Shown one piece after another: positions 1 through 5,299 of a DNA stretch of 5,541 bases. The position numbers were made by a program, and so were the translations under genes. Origin of the DNA: an uncultured Caryophanales bacterium (GTDB lineage: Bacteria > Bacillota_I > Bacilli_A > Acholeplasmatales > Anaeroplasmataceae); assembly GCA_937885165.1 (NCBI GenBank), contig CAKZZJ010000089.1:1-5541 (forward strand). The letters are read 5' to 3'. The notes under the pieces are model-generated. The model saw nothing but the letters and a program-made list of their open reading frames with translations. It searched no databases and was not told where the DNA came from. How positions within the stretch are numbered: the first letter of the stretch is position 1; each line of letters opens with the position of its first letter.

Positions 1-55
1 ATTTAAGGATTGTTGTCTATATACAATAGGCGATAATCCTTTATTTTTTACTTTA
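1..55 (-). mobile_element. IS3-family transposase C-terminal tail (remnant, copy 1)
   Basis: Read on the minus strand these bases encode VKNKGLSPIVYRQQSLN, which has the look of the end of an IS3/IS150-type OrfB integrase, whose C-termini typically read YYNNKRIK-K-KGLSP--YR-QS. The 55 bases are identical to 3016-3070, where more of the same tail is present. Here the tail joins directly to the broken ATPase reading frame at about position 56, so the rest of the transposase is missing. The segment reaches the window edge, so the stop codon and terminal repeat, if present, lie outside. The family assignment is by motif recognition, not by a search. Confidence 0.7.
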
Positions 56-900
56 TTTTTTTTCAAGAAGTGATGCGCTAAAATTTTTTGATTCTTTATC
101 TAATTCTCGATAAATATTATTGAATATCATCTTTGATCTAATAATAGATTCACTACTTACTTGATATAAATCCATATCATTTAAATAATCGTTAAAATTG
201 ATACGATGTTTTTTCTTATATTTACAATTGAATCGCCATCTAAAAACATTTTTACGTTTTCAGGCATTCCACCAATTAGTAAATACCTATACAATTCCTC
301 CATAGCTAATTCATGAATACTATTTTCTAATGGATTTTTACTATTATATGACTCTACTATTTTATCGTGTAATAGTCTATTTGAATTATAAATGAATTCT
401 TCAAAAGATATTGGATGAATATATATTTCTTCTATTGCACCAACTGGAAAGAAAAAGCCTTCTAATGCATGCTGGTTTGATATTTTTTGGTTTCGCTTAA
501 TTTTTATTCTTACCATTGACCCAGTTGCAATAACTGGAATCTCACTATAATCTTGTTTAAAATATTTTAATGCTGTAATTATTGGTAATGCTTCTTGTAT
601 TTCATCAAATATTAATAAAGTATTCTTATTAATAACTCTTTTTTCACGTAAAGATAAGTATTCTATAATCTTTTTTGCATCTGAAATTGGTCCACTACCT
701 TTACCATTGCCATTTATGTAGTCTCGAACGTCATTATCTTTCTTAAAATCAATGTATATGTAATTATCTTTATAATATCTTTCAGCAAAGATTTCTTTTA
801 TCAAATAAGTTTTACCTATTTGCCTAGCACCATACACAACCAATGGTTTTCTATGTTCTTTGTTCCACTCTAGTATCTTTTTTAATCTTTTCTTTCCATA
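56..900 (-). pseudogene. AAA_14-type ATPase, broken at start, middle and 3' end
   Basis: This is a paralogue of the intact ATPase at 1480-2868. The Walker A motif GARQIGKT (831-808), Walker B LLIFDE, the ATGSMVRIKI strand and the GGMPE motif are all present and collinear with that protein. Three lesions are visible. First, the position matching the intact gene's ATG is AAA, and the frame is open from 924 without any ATG; TTG at 843 lies inside the conserved KPLVVYGARQ stretch and would cut off the N-terminal helix. Second, the frame stops at 181, but one extra A in the A6 run (209-214) would continue it as RKKHRINFNDYLNDMDLYQ, which matches NYLADMDLYQ of the paralogue. Third, after ESKNFSASLLEKN the sequence becomes an IS3 transposase tail, so the DUF4143 half is missing. 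It is probably non-functional. A short protein from 843-181 would keep only the ATPase core. Confidence 0.85.
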
Positions 901-987
901 TTTTTCTGCCTCAAGCGTATAGTATCATAAAATTTTAAAAAGTGAAAATTATAATTCAATTAATTATCCTGTTTGTGCAATTTATGA

Positions 988-1026
988 TAAACATTTATTT
1001 ACCTTAAAGTGCAAAATAAGTGTTTA
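988..1026. repeat. Imperfect inverted repeat in gene-free gap
   Basis: TAAACATTTATTT (988-1000) pairs with AAATAAGTGTTTA (1014-1026) with one mismatch that is a G-U wobble in RNA, around a 13-nt loop. No T-run follows on either strand, so a terminator is unlikely. It lies between the ATPase pseudogene and the IstB remnant. It may be part of the left end of the deleted IS21 element, but I cannot recognise that end with confidence. The rest of 930-1100 shows no gene. Confidence 0.35.
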
Positions 1027-1123
1027 AATCATATTTATTAGAAATGTTTACTAGTCATGTATGGGTGGAGACAAATACTGCTGACTTTTGCCTTAAATAT
1101 GTTTCCCAAGGTTAATTTATAAA

Positions 1124-1348
1124 TTATCAGACAAGGAAGTCAAATTTGTATATGAATTAATGGAACTTAGAGCAGAAAGAAATTCAACAATATTTGTCAG
1201 CCAGTTTTCAGTAGATGAATGGCTTGAAAGATTAGGTGATGGAATACAAGCAGATTCTATTATGGATAGGATAGTCCATAATAACTATGAGATACCACCA
1301 ACAACTGAAAATATAAGAAAAAAATATGATTCAGAAAAAAATAAATAA
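1124..1348 (+). pseudogene. istB: IS21-family IstB helper ATPase, C-terminal fragment
   Basis: The reading frame encodes LSDKEVKFVYELMELRAER, then NSTIFVSQFSVDEWLERLGD, then ADSIMDRIVHNNYEIPPTTE. This is the typical end of IstB, the AAA+ partner of the IS21 transposase IstA: the -R--RSTI--SQ strand, the -W---LGD motif, the A-AI-DR--H segment and a basic end. Homology continues upstream of the ATG at 1160 to about 1124 and the frame is closed by TAA at 1094-1096, so that ATG is internal and this is not a small gene. Intact IstB is about 250 residues; only about 75 remain, and the Walker motifs are gone. No ribosome binding site precedes 1160. It is the only plus-strand coding remnant here and ends just before the terminator at 1378-1420. 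IstA is absent. Confidence 0.85.
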
Positions 1349-1377
1349 ATTAATAGATGAAATAGAATCTAAGTAAT

Positions 1378-1420
1378 AAAAAAATAGTAGTTTGATATAT
1401 TTTCAGACTACTATTTTTTA
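1378..1420. terminator. Bidirectional intrinsic terminator
   Basis: A perfect 13-bp stem, AAAAAATAGTAGT (1380-1392) with ACTACTATTTTTT (1408-1420), encloses a 15-nt loop. T-runs occur on both sides: six T on the plus strand and eight T on the minus strand. It sits between converging units, the IstB remnant on plus and the intact ATPase on minus, whose stop codon is about 60 nt away. Because the stem is mostly A-U pairs, strength probably depends on the U-tract. Confidence 0.8.
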
Positions 1421-1479
1421 GTGGCTCTCAAGCATTAGAATAATCAATTCTTTAATATCTTAATCTATTATCATAATAA

Positions 1480-2868
1480 TTAATTACACTTTTTGACACT
1501 ATCAATCAATGTATTAATTGCACCTTTTTTTAAAGTTTCAATTAAAAATGGTACATCATAAAAAGGAATTGTTAATATTTTATTTTTTTCATCATAGCCA
1601 AATCCTTTTTCAGATACTTTTATCGCTAAAAACAATTTATTATGATTCTTATATTTTTCTAGTGAATTCAATGAACCTTTAGTTTTCTTGACATCAATTG
1701 GAATAATATTTGAATCATATTCAATAACAAACTCAAACTCTGAACTACCTTTTCCTTTCCAATAGAAAAGTTTATAATCCGCATTCACAAGTTCAGTTGC
1801 AAAATAGTTTTCAAAGAAAATTCCTGATAATGTATTTCTTGAATCTTTATCAATAAAAGTTACAGGATTAATTTTACTTTGATATGAAAACATACCAACA
1901 TCAGATAAATACAATCTATATAAAGATTCATCCGAATCAATTAAAGGAATAGTTACTTTTTCTTTTATCAATGATGCCTTATTTACAATATAAGCTAAAG
2001 TAAGCCAATCAATAGGACTTCTCATATCTCTATTTTTTGATCCTTCTTCAATTAAAGTAGATTTAAAATTTCTTGACTCTTTATTTAATTGAGTAAATAT
2101 GCTTTCAAATATCTTTTTAGCTCTAATAATTGCTTCAGGACTTGCTTGGTATAAATCCATGTCAGCTAAATAGTTATCATATAATTCTTTTAAAGTTTCT
2201 CTTGATTCTTGATAGTTTCCTGTCTCTAAAAATACATCTACTGCTTCTGGCATTCCACCAACAAGCATATATTCATAGAACACTTCAATAGCCTTATTAT
2301 GAATTAAATCATCGCATTTTTCACCTTTATTAAATGATTCATGCAGGTTATTATATAATACTTCATTTTTATTTATTAAAAATTCTTCAAAATTCATAGG
2401 ATAGATTGTTAATTGATTTATTTTGCCAACTGGAAATAAAAACTTATCTTTATTTCCTTTTCCTCTTTTTCTATTTTCTCTTTGAATTTTAATTCGAACC
2501 ATTGATCCAGTCACGATTACTGGGATTTCTCTATAGTCCTGGCAAAAATATTTCATCAATGTAATTATAGGCAAGCATTCTTGAGCCTCATCGAAAATTA
2601 TCAATGTATTTTTATCAATTATCATATCGTTTTCTAATGCCAAATAATTAATGATTTCTTTAGCATTAACATGCTTCATGCAATAATCAACAAAATCATG
2701 TTCAATTCTACAATCAATATAGATATATTTATTCTTGAAATATTCTTCGGCAAATATATCTTTTATTAGAGTAGTCTTACCTACTTGACGTGCTCCCCAA
2801 ACCATTAACGGTTTTCTTCTATCACTATTTAACCAATTAGTTAGATTTTTTATATATTTTCTATACAT
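1480..2868 (-). CDS. AAA_14/DUF4143-type ATP-binding protein (intact)
   Basis: This is a 462-residue protein from the ATG at 2868. The N-terminal ATPase has Walker A GARQVGKTT (residues 25-33), Walker B TLIIFDEAQ (88-96, D93/E94), the sensor-like VIVTGS strand (117-122) and the GGMPEAV motif (204-210). The C-terminal DUF4143 part carries SEFEFVIEY...IIPIDVKK (E379, D392, K394), resembling the E/D...D/E-x-K core of PD-(D/E)XK nuclease folds. The frame extends to TTG at 2913, but ATG 2868 is preferred: GGTGAT (2873-2878) lies just upstream, the N-terminus matches family practice, and the extra residues translate the tail repeat of a deleted paralogue. No signal peptide or membrane segment is seen, so it should be cytoplasmic. 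Family members are widespread and their cellular role is unsettled. The terminator at 1378-1420 lies downstream. The last 16 residues after FLIETL are repeat-derived and resemble the remnant at 2894-2941. Confidence 0.9.
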   Translation of the reverse strand: MYRKYIKNLTNWLNSDRRKPLMVWGARQVGKTTLIKDIFAEEYFKNKYIYIDCRIEHDFVDYCMKHVNAKEIINYLALENDMIIDKNTLIIFDEAQECLPIITLMKYFCQDYREIPVIVTGSMVRIKIQRENRKRGKGNKDKFLFPVGKINQLTIYPMNFEEFLINKNEVLYNNLHESFNKGEKCDDLIHNKAIEVFYEYMLVGGMPEAVDVFLETGNYQESRETLKELYDNYLADMDLYQASPEAIIRAKKIFESIFTQLNKESRNFKSTLIEEGSKNRDMRSPIDWLTLAYIVNKASLIKEKVTIPLIDSDESLYRLYLSDVGMFSYQSKINPVTFIDKDSRNTLSGIFFENYFATELVNADYKLFYWKGKGSSEFEFVIEYDSNIIPIDVKKTKGSLNSLEKYKNHNKLFLAIKVSEKGFGYDEKNKILTIPFYDVPFLIETLKKGAINTLIDSVKKCN

Positions 2869-2872
2869 AGAC

Positions 2873-2878
2873 ATCACC
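2873..2878 (-). promoter_or_regulatory. Ribosome binding site deciding the ATPase start
   Basis: Minus-strand GGTGAT matches the 3' part of the 16S-complementary sequence AGGAGGTGAT, with the GTGG core 8 nt before the ATG at 2868. It supports 2868 over the upstream TTG at 2913. The ATG at 2874 overlaps the site itself and so cannot use it. Confidence 0.6.
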
Positions 2879-2890
2879 ACATATATTTTA

Positions 2891-2943
2891 TAATTAATTA
2901 CACCTTTTTTCAATATAATTTAAGCAATTAATTACACCTTTTT
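2891..2943 (-). repeat. Direct repeat pair, 34-bp pitch (also at 1482-1531)
   Basis: Minus-strand AAAAAGGTGTAATTAATT occurs at about 2893-2909 and 2926-2943, 34 bp apart. Near-copies occur at about 1482-1494 (one G missing) and 1513-1531 (T to C), also 34 bp apart. Thus both ends of the intact ATPase gene carry the same two-unit array. At the 3' end the units are coding, in two different frames. At the 5' end they make up the paralogue tail remnant. The pairwise match between the two ends is explained by paralogy. The internal 34-bp duplication is a separate nucleotide-level event. Confidence 0.7.
2894..2941 (-). pseudogene. C-terminal tail of a deleted ATPase paralogue
   Basis: The minus strand encodes KGVINCLNYIEKRCN followed by TAA. 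The intact ATPase at 1480-2868 ends KGAINTLIDSVKKCN followed by TAA: the same length with 8 of 15 identities. I read this as the last codons of a further ATPase gene whose body was removed. The next upstream codon in this frame is a TAA, removable by one extra A in the A5 run at 2939-2943, after which the frame reads leucine-lysine as in the intact gene. Only 25 nt separate this stop from the ATG at 2868, the spacing of adjacent genes in a tandem array. The IS3-like hairpin 2944-2980 abuts the remnant directly, so that insertion or a deletion from it probably removed the gene. Confidence 0.6.
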
Positions 2944-2980
2944 AAGAATTTGGGTTTCACTGATGTGAACCCCAAATCTT
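2944..2980. repeat. Hairpin resembling abutted IS3 terminal repeats
   Basis: AAGAATTTGGGTTTCAC (2944-2960) and GTGAACCCCAAATCTT (2965-2980) are inverted with one bulged base and one G/T mismatch, and are separated by only TGAT. No T-run follows on either strand, so a terminator does not fit. The right arm with the adjoining GGAC lies just past the transposase-tail stop at 3001 and resembles IS3-family ends, which commonly read GTCC-A--TTTGGGGTTCA. The left arm would then be the opposite end of the same or a sister element, facing it at a 4-bp spacing. This resembles the junction of an IS3 circle or tandem pair. That interpretation is inference. Confidence 0.55.
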
Positions 2981-3000
2981 GGACTCGAGGTTCTTGATTG

Positions 3001-3110
3001 TTATAATGATATTGTATTTAAGGATTGTTGTCTATATACAATAGGCGATAATCCTTTATTTTTTACTTTAATTCTTTTATTGTTGTAATAATCTATATAT
3101 TCTTCATTTT
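3001..3110 (-). mobile_element. IS3-family transposase C-terminal tail (remnant, copy 2)
   Basis: NEEYIDYYNNKRIKVKNKG plus SPIVYRQQSLNTISL and TAA match the usual end of IS3/IS150 OrfB. The catalytic DDE residues lie upstream in such proteins and are absent. The segment 3016-3070 is identical to 1-55. The left boundary with lipoprotein sequence is approximate, placed after YRCVYKE. The probable terminal repeat of the element follows the stop at 2965-2980. Confidence 0.75.
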
Positions 3111-3389
3111 CTTTATACACGCATCTATAGGAACCAGGATGTTTATTATTGCCTTCTTCTACATATTTAAATGTCATATTTTCTTTAGAACCATCAAATT
3201 CAAAATACGTATCAGTAGGCATTTTATCATCATTTAATAAATACCATTTACCTGTAGATAAAACTAATTCTTCATTATATTTTGTAGCATCTTTTTTAGA
3301 GTTTGAGCCACCTAAAAAGTCACAAGTTGATAATGTAAACAAAGGAATCGCTAACAATAATGCTACTAAATATTTAATTGTTTTTTTAT
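3001..3389 (-). pseudogene. Lipoprotein gene without start codon, 3' end replaced by IS3 tail
   Basis: The frame encodes KKTIKYLVALLLAIPLFTL followed by STCDFLGGSNSKK. This is a bacterial lipoprotein signal: basic n-region, hydrophobic core and a lipobox-like LSTC whose cysteine would be lipidated. A short polar domain with GKWYLL and TYFEFDGSKENMTFKY follows; I recognise no named family. From about 3110 the product becomes EEYIDYYNNKRIKVKNKG and onward, an IS3 transposase C-terminus, so the lipoprotein's own end is lost or displaced. No ATG exists in frame; the only standard option is TTG at 3357, inside the signal peptide. At 3388/3387 the minus strand reads GGTGGT, six A, AT, then seven A. 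One G after AT would give ATG AAA AAA ACA with a ribosome site at normal spacing. It lies about 45 nt downstream of the 3435-4724 ATPase stop and could be its operon partner. Confidence 0.7.
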
Positions 3390-3434
3390 TTTTTTACCAC
3401 CAAACTCATTTCTTTTGTAATTCATAAATGTCGA

Positions 3435-4724
3435 CTAAGGTTTTAAACAACATAACGGTACAACATAAACACCATTTTTCATCCTATATGCTACCTTATT
3501 TTTAGTAACAATCATTAAAAACGCTAACTTGCCTGTTTTTTCTTCTTGAATATCATTTGCAATTTCAATTAAATTTTTGCCTGCTTCATTTATGTCGTCT
3601 TCATTCCCTAACTTTACTTCAATTAAAGCAAAAGAGCCATCTCTAAATTGAATTACCGCATCTGCTTCTCTTTTTTTGGAGTCTCTATATTTATAAAGAT
3701 GAGCATTAATAAAATCACAATATACTCTTAAATCATGTATTACAAGCGATTCAAATAGTAGCCCAAAAGTGGTCATATCTTTAAAAATTCCATCTGGTGT
3801 AATGCCAAGTGCTGCAGCTCCAATTGATGGATCCGTAAAATGTCTTGTTTCTTTTGTCCTTATTGCCGTTTTACTCCTCAAATTTGGGTTCCATGCTGGT
3901 AATTCATCAATAACATATAGATTCTTTAATGCATTTAAATATTTCGCAAATACGTCCTTATCAAATGTTTCATCATTTGATATACAATCATCTCTTAGTG
4001 TTTCATCTGACGCAGCTATTGAAACGTTTCTTGCATAGGAACGCATAAGTTTTTTAGCTTTTTCTATATCTTTTCTTAAAGGGATATCTCTTAATGAAAA
4101 AATGTCATCGGTCGTTACAACGTCATAATAATCAATAGCTTGTTGCAACGCAACTTCTTTATCTTGTTCCATTATTGCTAGAGGCCAGCCACCTCTACAA
4201 ATATAGTAAGCATATTCATTTATACCCTTATCAGTAAACGATGATTTAAACTTATCTTCCTTTAAATCCAACAATGATACAGAACCATTACTTTCTTTTG
4301 TTTCATATAAAGATAAAGTTCTCATCACTTTCCTTATTATTCTACCATTGCCAGTATGCCTACTTTGAACTTCACTTTCTTTAGAAAAGTTTCTATCAGT
4401 AACGCTGCCAGTTAAAATATATTGGCCAAATTGACTTGCTTTATCAACTTCATATTTTATTTGATCCCATACAAATGATACATGCTGCCATTCGTCAATC
4501 AATACTGGTTTAGGTCCATAATTTAAAAATCTGCTTGGAGACACCTTTGCCAAATCTACAAAGTCTTTTCTTGTTTCAAGAGGCATTAAATCAATTATTG
4601 TTTTTGCATGTCTCTCGCATGTTGTTGATTTGCCACACCATTTTGGCCCAACCACAACAATCGCTCCTTTGCTTCTCAGTGCGAATTCTAAAGTTTTATC
4701 AAACAATCTATCGATATAATACAT
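3435..4724 (-). CDS. DUF4143-type ATP-binding protein, second subfamily (intact)
   Basis: A 429-residue protein begins at ATG 4724, 7 nt downstream of a strong AAGGAGGAA. Walker A is GPKWCGKST (26-34), Walker B VLIDEWQ (74-80), followed by ILTGS (103-107). HTGNGRIIRKVMRTLSLYE (123-141) and CRGGWPLAI (176-184) are diagnostic of the GPKWCGK branch of AAA ATPase/DUF4143 proteins. The C-terminal part has EADAVIQF...FALIEVKLG (E353/D355, E369, K371), matching the active-site spacing of PD-(D/E)XK-like folds and apparently intact. Family length is normal and nothing is broken. No signal peptide or membrane helix is seen. It is clearly divergent from the ATPase at 1480-2868 (GARQVGK branch), so the two are not a recent duplication. 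Its promoter carries an ordered operator-like array (4764-4839). The product's role is unknown; nuclease activity would be an inference from fold residues only. Confidence 0.92.
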   Translation of the reverse strand: MYYIDRLFDKTLEFALRSKGAIVVVGPKWCGKSTTCERHAKTIIDLMPLETRKDFVDLAKVSPSRFLNYGPKPVLIDEWQHVSFVWDQIKYEVDKASQFGQYILTGSVTDRNFSKESEVQSRHTGNGRIIRKVMRTLSLYETKESNGSVSLLDLKEDKFKSSFTDKGINEYAYYICRGGWPLAIMEQDKEVALQQAIDYYDVVTTDDIFSLRDIPLRKDIEKAKKLMRSYARNVSIAASDETLRDDCISNDETFDKDVFAKYLNALKNLYVIDELPAWNPNLRSKTAIRTKETRHFTDPSIGAAALGITPDGIFKDMTTFGLLFESLVIHDLRVYCDFINAHLYKYRDSKKREADAVIQFRDGSFALIEVKLGNEDDINEAGKNLIEIANDIQEEKTGKLAFLMIVTKNKVAYRMKNGVYVVPLCCLKP

Positions 4725-4730
4725 TTGAAT

Positions 4731-4739
4731 TTCCTCCTT
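4731..4739 (-). promoter_or_regulatory. Strong Shine-Dalgarno site
   Basis: Minus-strand AAGGAGGAA ends 6-7 nt before the ATG at 4724. It is the best ribosome site in the window and fixes the start of this ATPase. Confidence 0.85.
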
Positions 4740-4752
4740 GATTTGTATCTAA

Positions 4753-4781
4753 AATATACAATAAATCGGAAGAAAAATCAA
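4753..4781 (-). promoter_or_regulatory. Sigma-A-type promoter for the 3435-4724 ATPase
   Basis: On the minus strand TTGATT (4776-4781) and TATATT (4753-4758) are separated by exactly 17 bp, giving a likely start of transcription near 4745 and a leader of about 20 nt that contains the Shine-Dalgarno site. One TCCGATT heptamer (4764-4770) lies in the spacer and the next is just upstream of the -35 box, so a protein bound there would block or modulate polymerase. Confidence 0.65.
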
Positions 4782-4839
4782 TATTTAATCGGATATTTAT
4801 TTAAAAATAAATCGGAAGAAAAATCAATATTTAATCGGA
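4760..4839. repeat. 34-bp perfect direct repeat with 23-bp-pitch heptamers
   Basis: The sequence 4760-4793 is repeated without a mismatch at 4806-4839, with a 12-bp spacer. Inside it, AATCGGA (TCCGATT on the minus strand) occurs four times at 4764, 4787, 4810 and 4833: exactly 23 bp each time, about two helical turns. The spacing is kept across the junction between the two long repeats, where the filler is different and contains an AT-rich inverted repeat (4795-4802 with 4805-4812). This points to an operator array controlling the ATPase promoter. The binding protein is unknown; the ATPase itself or a host regulator are both possible. Confidence 0.75.
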
Positions 4840-5299
4840 CAAAAATAAATAAGATGCTTATGTCAACAAAATATACCGATATTACCAAAATGTTTTATCG
4901 ATAAATTCGTAGGTTCCCCTATTATTTTTTGTTCAAAATTGCGCTTATTAGATGACTATAAATTATGTTTATAGCCTAAACTTTTCATAAGCTACATAAC
5001 TAAAAACAGGCGGAAAAGCAATAAGAAAATAAAATAAAACCAGCAAATTTCGGGTGACTATAGCCCAATTTACTGGTTTAAATACATTTTTGTGTTTTTG
5101 GTTATTTTTGGTTTTTTAGAGTCAACAACACAACTATCTCAACATGAATGCAGACTACATAGGTGCTGAAAAATGCTCATAAGTGCTGACTTTATTTAAT
5201 ATATTACCCACCACTACTTCTTGAGCCTCTAAATTCACAGTACTTATCCAAATGTCTTTTAAGTGAATTTTTAATTTTATCAATCATTGCATTATAACT
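4840..5299. other. Gene-free region between the ATPase and the thioesterase-like gene
   Basis: No reading frame with a credible start and recognisable product was found on either strand. The longest candidates are a 16-codon plus-strand frame near 4853 and a 27-codon minus-strand frame at 5204-5287; neither resembles a known protein. Contents seen are a perfect 12-bp palindrome TTTATCGATAAA (4894-4905), a small inverted repeat CTATAAA/TTTATAG (4956-4974), a large hairpin (5037-5079), and two GTGCTGA words about 20 bp apart near 5163-5190. Confidence 0.6.
5037..5079 (-). terminator. Terminator-like hairpin
   Basis: AAACCAG (5037-5043) pairs with CTGGTTT (5073-5079). The stem continues, with a mismatch and a short bulge, through AAATT/AATTT to GGG/CCC around a loop with TGACTATAG. 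On the minus strand it is followed by TTTTATTTTATTTTC, which fits termination of the thioesterase-like transcript about 220 nt after its stop. The internal C/T mismatch and conserved-looking loop also allow a mobile-element end or another structured RNA. Confidence 0.55.

Noticed and set aside
2869..2913. N-terminal extension of the ATPase from TTG 2913
   Set aside because: The added residues translate the tail repeat of a deleted paralogue, and a better ribosome site precedes ATG 2868.
2879..2915. Possible promoter TTGAAA, 17 bp, TAAAAT upstream of the 1480-2868 ATPase
   Set aside because: The predicted transcription start would fall on or next to the ribosome site, leaving almost no leader; the boxes are also common words in such AT-rich DNA.
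3149..3427. Plus-strand open frame of 92 codons opposite the lipoprotein gene
   Set aside because: It is antisense to a frame with a clear signal peptide and transposase tail, has no ribosome site, and its product resembles nothing.
3769..4038. Plus-strand open frame of 89 codons
   Set aside because: It lies wholly antisense to the intact 3435-4724 ATPase and has no recognisable motifs.
4535..4741. Plus-strand open frame of 68 codons
   Set aside because: It is antisense to the N-terminal Walker region of the ATPase and overlaps that gene's ribosome site.
4760..4839. CRISPR-like array
   Set aside because: There are only two long repeats with a 12-bp AT-only spacer, overlapping a promoter; no cas gene is nearby.
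4853..4903. Short plus-strand frame beginning MLMSTKYTDITKMFYR
   Set aside because: It has sixteen codons, no ribosome site and no match I can recognise.
5204..5287. Small minus-strand gene of 27 codons beginning MIDKIKNSLKRHLDKYCEF
   Set aside because: It has a weak start context and no recognisable family, and a frame of this length is expected by chance.
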